A stretch of DNA of 64,000 nt from Loktanella gaetbuli (GTDB lineage Bacteria > Pseudomonadota > Alphaproteobacteria > Rhodobacterales > Rhodobacteraceae), in assembly GCF_020531945.1 (NCBI RefSeq), contig NZ_JAJATZ010000005.1:172645-236644 (forward strand). Direction: 5' to 3'. Below are positions 58,255-64,000 of this stretch, piece by piece. Both the position numbers and the translations under genes were made by a program. Within the stretch, counting starts at the first letter, position 1; the number at the start of each line of letters is the position of its first letter. The notes below the pieces were generated by a model. It did no database searches, was not told the origin of the DNA, and saw nothing but the letters and a program-made list of their open reading frames with translations.

Positions 58255-59490
58255 TCAAGATTCAGCGCGCGCCGCACGCACCCAGGACACAAGGGCGCGG
58301 CGGGCCTCGGGGTCCATCTGGATGGCATTGGGCGGCGGCATCGCATGGCTGATCCCGGCTTGGATGTAAATCTGGCCTGCGTGACGGGCCACGTCTGCGG
58401 GCGTTTCCAGATAGACCCCCTTGGGTGCCCATTGCATGTTGCCCCAGACCGGTTCGCGGGCATGGCACATCGAACAATTCCCGATTACCGCGTTATAAGC
58501 CGCATCGAACCCGGCGGCCGAGGCATATTGCTGTTCATGCGCGGTCAGGGGCCGGGCCGCCGCGTCCTCATAGGTGTCGGTGGGCCGGACCGACGACAGC
58601 CATGCGATCACCAGCATCAGCACCACGGTGACGCCCCATGTCCAGTGCGGACCACTGCCCGTTGCATGCATGGTGTTGAAATAATGCCGGATGGTCACGC
58701 CGGTCAGAAAAATCAGGCTGGCGATGATCCAGGCATAGGGCGTGGCAAAGGCCAGCGGATAGTGGTTCGACAGCATCAGGAAAACGACCGGCAACGTCAG
58801 ATAGTTGTTGTGGGTCGACCGCAGCTTGGCGATCTTGCCGTATTTGGCGTCGGGTGTGCGCCCGGCCTTGAGGTCCGCCACGACGATCCGCTGGTTCGGC
58901 ATGATCTGAAAAAACACGTTGGCCGTCATGATCGTGGCCGTGAACGCGCCCAGATGCAGCAGCGCCGCGCGGCCCGTGAATATCTGGTTATAGCCCCAGG
59001 ACATCACCACGAGGATCAGGAACAACAGCAGCATCAGCAGCGTGGGCCGTTCACCCAGGCTGGATTTGCACATCGCGTCATAGGCCAGCCAGCCGATGGT
59101 CAAAGAACCGCCCGAAATGATGATCCCCTGCCACAGCGTCAGTTCTGCCTTGGTCGGGTCCAGAAGATACAGTTCGCCGCCAACCCAGTAGACGATCATC
59201 AGCAATGCCGCCCCGGACACCCAGGTGATGTAGCTTTGCCATTTGTGCCAGATCAGATGCGCCGGCATGTTGTCGGGGGCGACCAGATATTTCTGGATGT
59301 GGTAGAACCCGCCGCCGTGGACCTGCCATTCCTCGCCGTGGACGCCGTGCGGCATGTCGGGCACCTTTTTCAGCCCCAGATCCAGCGCGATGAAAAAGAA
59401 CGATGCCCCGATCCAGGCCATGGCCGTAATGACATGCAGCCAGCGGACCGAAAAGGCGATCCAGTCCCAGAGAACGGCAAAGTCATACAT
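58255..59490 (-). CDS. puuD: Membrane urate hydroxylase PuuD with cytochrome c domain
   Basis: 411 residues. About eight membrane helices (WLHVITAMAWIGASFFFIALD and others) form the urate hydroxylase domain with PDNMPAHLIWHKWQSY. A C-terminal cytochrome c domain carries CSMCH (about 339-343) and the later Met ligand in GISHAMPP. Known reaction: oxidation of urate to 5-hydroxyisourate, with electrons passed to the respiratory chain via the haem domain. It lies downstream of uraH, the next enzyme of the pathway. Confidence 0.93.
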   Translation of the reverse strand: MYDFAVLWDWIAFSVRWLHVITAMAWIGASFFFIALDLGLKKVPDMPHGVHGEEWQVHGGGFYHIQKYLVAPDNMPAHLIWHKWQSYITWVSGAALLMIVYWVGGELYLLDPTKAELTLWQGIIISGGSLTIGWLAYDAMCKSSLGERPTLLMLLLFLILVVMSWGYNQIFTGRAALLHLGAFTATIMTANVFFQIMPNQRIVVADLKAGRTPDAKYGKIAKLRSTHNNYLTLPVVFLMLSNHYPLAFATPYAWIIASLIFLTGVTIRHYFNTMHATGSGPHWTWGVTVVLMLVIAWLSSVRPTDTYEDAAARPLTAHEQQYASAAGFDAAYNAVIGNCSMCHAREPVWGNMQWAPKGVYLETPADVARHAGQIYIQAGISHAMPPPNAIQMDPEARRALVSWVRAARAES

Positions 59491-59598
59491 GGCGGGCTCC
59501 TCTCATGATCACCGGATCACACTAGGGATTGCCGGGCCGTTGCGCCATGAGGAACAGATCGCACGCATGCACGAAAAATAATCACGATCACAGACGGA

Positions 59599-59952
59599 TC
59601 AGGACCCGCGATAGGTGGAATACCCGAACGGCGACAGCAGCAGCGGCACGTGGTAGTGCGTCTGCTCGGCCATGCCAAAGCGGATCGGAATGTCGTCCAG
59701 AAAACGCGGGGTGCCCGACGGCACGCCCAGCGCATCCAGATAGGCACCGGCGTGGAACACCAGCTCGTAGGTACCGCAGGCGAAATCAGCCGCAGGCAGG
59801 ATCTGGCTGTCGGTGCGCCCGTCGGCATTGGTGGTCAGTGTCGTGATATGCAGCCGCCCCTCGCCCGTCAGACGATAGAGGTCGATGCGCAGCCCTGCTG
59901 CTGGCTGTCCGCGGGCTGTATCCAGCACATGTGTCGTCAAAAATCCGGTCAT
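59599..59952 (-). CDS. uraH: 5-hydroxyisourate hydrolase (transthyretin-like)
   Basis: 117 residues from ATG 59952. LTTHVLDTARGQPAAGLRI with the conserved His8, LTTNADGRTD with Arg46, HYHVPLLLSPFGYSTY and the C-terminal tetrapeptide YRGS define HIU hydrolase. It opens 5-hydroxyisourate to OHCU. It sits between the GAPDH-like gene and puuD. No OHCU decarboxylase or allantoinase is in the window. A longer in-frame start overlaps the upstream gene and was rejected. Confidence 0.95.
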   Translation of the reverse strand: MTGFLTTHVLDTARGQPAAGLRIDLYRLTGEGRLHITTLTTNADGRTDSQILPAADFACGTYELVFHAGAYLDALGVPSGTPRFLDDIPIRFGMAEQTHYHVPLLLSPFGYSTYRGS

Positions 59953-60002
59953 CGCGTCCTCATTTGTTGTTGCCTGTTCATCGTCCACACGCGCTGCCCT
60001 GG

Positions 60003-60998
60003 TCAGTCCCGCGACTGCATCAGCCGCGCCATGTCGATCATCCGTGCGGAAAAACCCCATTCGTTGTCATACCAGCCGAACAGCCGCAGCTGCGCGGGGG
60101 CCACGGCGGTCGTCTGCGGCAGCGCCAGTATCAGTGATTCCGGCCGTGCGCGCATATCGGTCGATACACAGGGATCGTCTGTCAGCCCGATGATCGGATC
60201 ATCCGCAAACAGCCCGCGCAGTGCCGACAGCGCATCAGCCGGCATGTTGCGCAGCTGAAAAACGGCGTCGATGGCTGACACCGAATGCACTGGCACCCGC
60301 ACGGCAGATACGCTCAGACGACCAGCAAAGTCTGGCAGGACCTCTGTCACCTGATGGGCAGCACTCGTGGTGGTCGGCACCATCGACACAGCCGCCGCAC
60401 GGCTGCGTTCCGGGCTGGGGCCCGGCAGATCGATCGTGGGCTGGCTGCCCGTATAGCAATGGATCGTCGTCACATGCGCCGCAGCAATGCCAAAGGCTGC
60501 ATCCATGGCCCGCAGCAAGGGTGCGATCGCGTTGGTCGTGCAGGATGCGTTGGATACGATCCGCGCGCGACCCAGCGTCTGGGCATTCGCACCCAGCACG
60601 ACGGTTTGATCCGCCACGGGTGAGGGGCCGGAAATCAGCACCGCCTGCGCCCCGGCGTGCAGGCCCGCCTCGGCCACGGGGCGGGTGGTGGCGCGGCCCG
60701 TGCATTCCAGCACGACATCCACGCCCGTGAGATCGACCTGCGCCAGATCGCTGTGCCGGGTCAGCGCAAATGCGCGGTCACCCACATGCAGCAGGCCCGC
60801 GTCAGCGCGCACGCGCTGGGGGAACGGGCCAAAGGCGCTGTCGTATTGAAACAGATAGGCGCAGCTGTCGGCGGCTGCGATGTCGTTGATCCCGACCACC
60901 ACGATATCCGCGTGGGCGGGATCGGTCAGCAACTGCCGCAGCACCGTCCGCCCGATCCGGCCAAAGCCGTTGATAAAGACCTGCATGGGCCGGGTCAT
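60003..60998 (-). CDS. Glyceraldehyde-3-phosphate dehydrogenase-like protein in the ureide cluster
   Basis: 331 residues from ATG 60998. NAD-binding FINGFGRIGR, INDIAAADSCAYLFQYDSAFG, catalytic Cys153 in SNASCTTN and His180 in THHCYTGS-type context (IHCYTGSQPTID) are all present, with WYDNEWGFSARM at the end, so it is a full GAPDH-family enzyme. The IHCYT segment is closer to erythrose-4-phosphate dehydrogenase-like branches than to classical GapA. Its place inside a urate/ureide cluster is odd; a catabolic phospho-aldehyde substrate other than G3P is possible. Confidence 0.8.
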   Translation of the reverse strand: MTRPMQVFINGFGRIGRTVLRQLLTDPAHADIVVVGINDIAAADSCAYLFQYDSAFGPFPQRVRADAGLLHVGDRAFALTRHSDLAQVDLTGVDVVLECTGRATTRPVAEAGLHAGAQAVLISGPSPVADQTVVLGANAQTLGRARIVSNASCTTNAIAPLLRAMDAAFGIAAAHVTTIHCYTGSQPTIDLPGPSPERSRAAAVSMVPTTTSAAHQVTEVLPDFAGRLSVSAVRVPVHSVSAIDAVFQLRNMPADALSALRGLFADDPIIGLTDDPCVSTDMRARPESLILALPQTTAVAPAQLRLFGWYDNEWGFSARMIDMARLMQSRD

Positions 60999-61070
60999 GG
61001 TCTTGCCCTTTGTTTGGGTGGTTGCGTCAGGCGGCAGGCTGGACCAGCCCGCCGCCGGTCGCAAGATGCC

Positions 61071-61907
61071 TTAGCGTGCGGCGGTCAAGGGACGCAGGGG
61101 CATGTGCCGGTTTACGTCCTTGTACAAAAGGTAACGGAACGGCCCCGGACCACCCGCATAGCAGGCCTGCGGGCAAAAGGCGCGCAGCCACATGTAATCA
61201 CCTGCCTCGACCTCGACCCAGTCGGTGTTCAGGCGATAGGCCGCCTTGCCCTGCAACACATAAAGCCCGTGTTCCATCACATGCGTTTCCAGAAACGGGA
61301 TCACCCCACCGGGCTGGAACGTCACGATGGTGACGTGCATGTCATGGCGCAGGTCGGACGGATCGACAAACCGGGTGGTCGCCCACCTGCCGTCCGTATC
61401 CGGCATGACGGTGGGGGCCACATCGTCGTCATGACTGATGATCACGTCCGGCGCATCCAGCCCCGGCACCGCGTCATAGGCCTTGCGAATCCAGTGAAAC
61501 CGCAGCGCCGCGTCGCCTGCGTTGCGCAACGCCCAATCGCTGCCGGGCGGCAAATAGGCATAGCCGCCGGGGGCCAGGGTGTGCGTGGCACCACCCACCG
61601 TCAGCGTCGCATGGCCATCCACCACGAACAAAACGCCCTGCGCCTGCGCGTCCAGTTCGGGGCGGTCAGAGCCGCCACCGGGGCGGACCTCCATGATGTA
61701 ATGCGAGAAGGTTTCGGCAAAACCGGTCATGGGCCGCGCAATCACCCAAAGCCGCGTGGCGTCCCAGAACGGCAGATAGCTGGTCGTGATGTCGCGCATG
61801 GTGCCACGGGGGATGACGGCATAGGCGTCGGTGAACACGGCGCGGTCCGTCAGCAGTTGGTCCTGCCCCGGATGCCCGCCGGTGGGCGCGTAATAACTGG
61901 CTGGCAT
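61071..61907 (-). CDS. (S)-ureidoglycine aminohydrolase, bicupin
   Basis: 278 residues. The N terminus YYAPTGGHPGQDQLLTDRAVFTD is cut here to its hallmark YYAPTGG and LLTDRAVFT. AYAVIPRGTMRDITTSYLP, GFAETFSHYIMEV, FLETHVMEHGLYVLQGKAAYR and MWLRAFCPQACYAGG are family blocks of the double-cupin, Mn2+-dependent UGlyAH. It releases ammonia from ureidoglycine after allantoate breakdown. It is the first gene of the minus-strand cluster with the GAPDH-like gene, uraH and puuD. Confidence 0.88.
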   Translation of the reverse strand: MPASYYAPTGGHPGQDQLLTDRAVFTDAYAVIPRGTMRDITTSYLPFWDATRLWVIARPMTGFAETFSHYIMEVRPGGGSDRPELDAQAQGVLFVVDGHATLTVGGATHTLAPGGYAYLPPGSDWALRNAGDAALRFHWIRKAYDAVPGLDAPDVIISHDDDVAPTVMPDTDGRWATTRFVDPSDLRHDMHVTIVTFQPGGVIPFLETHVMEHGLYVLQGKAAYRLNTDWVEVEAGDYMWLRAFCPQACYAGGPGPFRYLLYKDVNRHMPLRPLTAAR

Positions 61908-62159
61908 TGTGTCCCCTCGCGTTGATGTTTGCCGCAGTATCGGATGCGTCGTGTCCCGTTACCATGGGAAAACGGCCGATATCACCTTGCCGGGATATCT
62001 GAGACATGTTGGCCAACAGCGCAGGCGGTGCCAGAACAGCGTTTCGTCCACAGCAGCATCGGCAAAGGGCATCGTTATTTTCTTGCCGAACGGCTGTTTT
62101 AAGCGCAACCTGTTCGCTCGTCAGAGTGTGCGATTGTCTGGTTAATCCATGACGTTCGC

Positions 62160-62615
62160 CTAGTCGCGATGGATTGTAGTCAGGTTTGTTGGTGCTTCAT
62201 GCGCTCCGATGCACAAACGGTGATCGCCGAGCACTTGTATAACACGGCAATCCGCAGCTTGCCCGTTATCGTCCGCATTCGCCATTCGCGCCAGTTCTTT
62301 GCGAAGCTGCCCAAGAATGTTAATGCGTCGATCCACTGCTGCTAGTTGCTTTCGAGCGATCTCATGGGCGGGGGCACAATCTTCGGCTGGCTCTTTGGCC
62401 AGAGCCATCAGATCCGCGATGTCATCGAGCCCGAACCCCAATTCCCGCGCATGGCGCAGGAATGCCAGCCGTTCGAGTGCGGCCTCGTCGTATCGCCGCT
62501 GCCCGCCTGCCGTGCGCGCAGGTGACGGGATCAGACCACGGGTTTCGTAATAGCGGATCGTCGTCACTTTCACGCCTGTCTGGCGCGACATCTGCCCGAT
62601 TGAATACTCTTTCAC
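62160..62615 (-). CDS. MerR-family metal-responsive regulator
   Basis: 151 residues starting with GTG 62615 (AAGGGG upstream). The HTH is YSIGQMSRQTGVKVTTIRYY and ETRGLIPSPART. The effector region holds Cys80 (EDCAPAHE), Cys123 (ADCRVI) and Cys135 (HRLC) with nearby His residues, as in ZntR/CadR-like sensors. It is divergent from a CDF exporter whose promoter has the 19-bp spacer typical of MerR control. Expected effector: Zn2+, Cd2+ or Pb2+. This end of the window may be recently acquired. Confidence 0.88.
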   Translation of the reverse strand: MKEYSIGQMSRQTGVKVTTIRYYETRGLIPSPARTAGGQRRYDEAALERLAFLRHARELGFGLDDIADLMALAKEPAEDCAPAHEIARKQLAAVDRRINILGQLRKELARMANADDNGQAADCRVIQVLGDHRLCIGAHEAPTNLTTIHRD

Positions 62616-62624
62616 ATTTGCCCC

Positions 62625-62655
62625 TTGAAGCTACAGTCGCTGTAGATCGTATCTA
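62625..62655 (+). promoter_or_regulatory. MerR-type promoter and operator of the CDF exporter
   Basis: TTGAAG (-35, 62625-62630) and TATCTA (-10, 62650-62655) are separated by 19 nt, the overlong spacer used by MerR-class activators. The spacer holds the palindrome CTACAG-TCG-CTGTAG (62631-62645), the probable binding site. Confidence 0.75.
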
Positions 62656-62690
62656 CATGAAAAGGACGCGAATCGAAAGGAGCCACCGAT

Positions 62691-63626
62691 ATGGGGCACG
62701 GCCATCATCATCACGTCGATCCCGAAGCGGGCGACCGCCGCGTCTTTGCCGCCATTGCGGTCAATATGGGCCTCACAGTCGCGCAGGTCGTTGGCGGTAT
62801 CATGTCCGGGTCGCTGGCTTTGATCGCGGACGCGCTGCATAATTTCTCTGACGCGATCTCTCTCATCATCGCTTTCGGCGCGCGCAAAATAGCGCGACGG
62901 CCACGGGACGCGGAGATGACTTTCGGCTATGGCCGGGTCGAGGTTGTGGCGGCACTCATCAACTATACGACGCTTATCGTGATCGGCCTCTACCTTCTCT
63001 ATGAAGCCGCAATGCGCTTTGCCGATCCGCAGGATGTCGAGGGTTGGATTATCGTTGTCATCGCGGGCATCGCTCTCGTTGTTGACGTGGTGACTGCGAT
63101 GCTGACTTATGCCATGTCCAAGTCCAGCGTAAACATCCGCGCGGCCTTCCTGCACAATGTGGCCGACGCACTCGGTTCGGTCGCCGTGATCTTCGCAGGC
63201 ACACTGATCCTGCTTTACGACTGGCGGCTGATCGACCCCATCGTGACGGTTCTGATTGCGGGCTACATCCTGTGGCAATCGTTCCGCGAGATCGGCCCGG
63301 TCATTCGCATCCTGATGCTGGGCTCGCCGCCGGAGATTGCGACGGAAGCTGTCCTCGATATGGTGCGTGCCATCGACGGCGTGAACGGCATCCACCACGC
63401 CCATTTCTGGCAGATGGACGAACATCGCGCTGCGCTTGACGCCCATATCGTCATTGCGGAAGGGCGCTGGAGTGACGCAGACGCTGTGAAGGACCAGATA
63501 AAGTCCGCACTGTCCGACCAATTCGATATCGAGCACACTACTCTGGAGCTGGAATGTGCGCGCCACGCTTGCGATGACCCATCCGATTTCGGCGGGCGAG
63601 GACACGGCGACGAGCAGCGCGGATGA
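62691..63626 (+). CDS. Cation diffusion facilitator metal exporter (CzcD/ZitB type)
   Basis: 311 residues. The N terminus has a metal-binding GHGHHHH run. Six helices follow, with the site motifs DALHNFSDA (Asp47, His50, Asp54) and HNVADALG. The cytoplasmic domain (ILMLGSPPEI, HHAHFWQMDEHRAALDAHI) completes the CDF fold. It exports Zn2+, Cd2+ or Co2+ against protons. AGGAG precedes the ATG. The next gene overlaps its stop by ATGA (63623). Confidence 0.93.
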   Translation: MGHGHHHHVDPEAGDRRVFAAIAVNMGLTVAQVVGGIMSGSLALIADALHNFSDAISLIIAFGARKIARRPRDAEMTFGYGRVEVVAALINYTTLIVIGLYLLYEAAMRFADPQDVEGWIIVVIAGIALVVDVVTAMLTYAMSKSSVNIRAAFLHNVADALGSVAVIFAGTLILLYDWRLIDPIVTVLIAGYILWQSFREIGPVIRILMLGSPPEIATEAVLDMVRAIDGVNGIHHAHFWQMDEHRAALDAHIVIAEGRWSDADAVKDQIKSALSDQFDIEHTTLELECARHACDDPSDFGGRGHGDEQRG

Positions 63627-64000
63627 GCAATATTGTTGCCCTCACGCTGATCATCGGCCTTTTCTGCGAAGCTGCATTGATCGCGATTCTGGTCTGGTCG
63701 ATCTTTGTCCCGGATCGCCGCCTCTGGCCCCCTCGGCAGGTGAGTTGGCTTAGTCAGATCATTGTTTGGATGCCCACCATCGCGGTTTTCGGCAGCGCCA
63801 TTATCATCGGCCTCTCTCAATGGAACGCCTTAGGCTGGCCTTTTTGGCTTCGTTGGACTATCGGACTGCCTTGGGTCCTTGCAGGTAACGTAGTGGTCTG
63901 GAGTGCGGCCTTGGGGATCGGCATGGACGCAACGAGCGGAGCGGAAGCGGAGCGGAAGCGGAGCGGAAGCGGAGCGGAAGCGGAGCGGAAGCGGAGCGGA
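63623..64000 (+). CDS. Small membrane protein of unknown function (partial)
   Basis: Begins at ATG 63623, overlapping the CDF stop, and stays open to the window edge. Residues 1-105 contain four hydrophobic stretches (VALTLIIGLFCEAALIAILVW, IIVWMPTIAVFGSAIIIGLS, a third near 70-80 and VLAGNVVVWSAALGIGM). From about residue 105 the frame enters an 11-bp tandem repeat that reads as an 11-residue repeat containing EAERKRSGSGA. The family is not recognised; co-translation with the exporter suggests a linked role. The true C terminus is outside the window. Confidence 0.6.
   Translation, partial: MSNIVALTLIIGLFCEAALIAILVWSIFVPDRRLWPPRQVSWLSQIIVWMPTIAVFGSAIIIGLSQWNALGWPFWLRWTIGLPWVLAGNVVVWSAALGIGMDATSGAEAERKRSGSGAEAERKRSG
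63935..64000 (+). repeat. Tandem repeat of an 11-bp unit at the window end
   Basis: The unit CGGAAGCGGAG is repeated from 63935 to the edge: 66 nt, six full periods with no mismatch. Because 11 is not a multiple of 3, the protein reads a new frame each unit and repeats every 33 nt (11 codons). The total length cannot be known from this window. Confidence 0.9.

Noticed and set aside
1..64000. CRISPR arrays, rRNA, tRNA or insertion sequences
   Set aside because: No regularly spaced repeats, no cloverleaf or rRNA signatures and no transposase were seen on reading both strands.

Overview
The window is a GC-rich chromosomal segment of an alphaproteobacterium, most likely a marine Rhodobacteraceae (Roseobacter-group) species. 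The basis is the protein families present: the split b/b' ATP synthase genes preceded by atpI, MipZ in place of a Min system, the bifunctional HTH/O6-alkylguanine transferase, glcDEF, a PuuD-type urate hydroxylase, core-2-type glycosyltransferases, and a recurring GATATTT-type intergenic element. This assignment comes from recognising the families by eye, not from a database search. No rRNA, tRNA, CRISPR array, insertion sequence or prophage was found.

Layout. 0-2.2 kb: end of a gabD-like aldehyde dehydrogenase, an orphan GAF/HWE-type histidine kinase and a DUF1285 protein. 2.3-9.5 kb: a MoxR ATPase - DUF58 - BatA/DUF4159 - glutamine-amidotransferase-like membrane protein operon. 9.6-13.5 kb: glycolate oxidase glcDEF. 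13.6-17.2 kb: secreted trypsin-like protease, Hsp20 with a sigma-32-like promoter, a pyridoxamine-phosphate-oxidase-like protein and an NhaC-type antiporter. 17.2-21.6 kb: polA with a tiny CHCC zinc-finger gene overlapping its start, an ABC ATPase and a HIT hydrolase. 21.6-25 kb: core-2-like glycosyltransferase, sulfotransferase and a Rossmann-like unknown. 25-30.5 kb: nth, Ada-like protein, OmpA lipoprotein, the F0 ATP synthase operon (atpI-atpB-atpE-b'-b) and an ArsR regulator. 30.5-33.9 kb: a 22-residue membrane peptide, DMT exporter plus LysR regulator, HSL-type hydrolase and DoxX. 33.9-41.9 kb: a ribosome/SRP supercluster, ffh - three GNAT paralogues - chorismate mutase - rpsP - rimM - two sulfotransferase-like genes - DUF1328 - trmD - rplS - rpmE. 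42-42.7 kb: a small, visibly AT-richer patch with an HNH nuclease. 42.7-50 kb: copper-storage-like protein, RhlE-type helicase, MipZ, hydrolase, two SDRs and alpha-glucosidase. 50-52.4 kb: a DUF4394 protein divergent from an ECF sigma/anti-sigma pair. 52.5-58.2 kb: transaldolase and the YhaO/YhaN nuclease-ATPase pair. 58.2-62 kb: ureide/urate catabolism (puuD, uraH, a GAPDH-like gene, ureidoglycine aminohydrolase). 62.1-64 kb: MerR regulator divergent from a CDF metal exporter, then a membrane-protein gene running into an 11-bp tandem repeat at the window end.

How the genes work together. Many neighbours overlap by ATGA or TGATG, indicating tight co-translation. Three convergent gene pairs end on the same shared CTAG tetranucleotide. 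The best candidate for an under-described system is the ECF sigma / anti-sigma / DUF4394 module. Its two divergent promoters share the same seven-base -35 (TGCATCC), the same 16-nt spacer and a near-identical -10 (TGTCWTC), which predicts that the sigma factor drives both itself and the exported DUF4394 protein. Secondary items are the duplicated sulfotransferases inserted between rimM and trmD, the three tandem acetyltransferases behind ffh, the glycosyltransferase/sulfotransferase group, the structured ffh leader and the repeated intergenic element.
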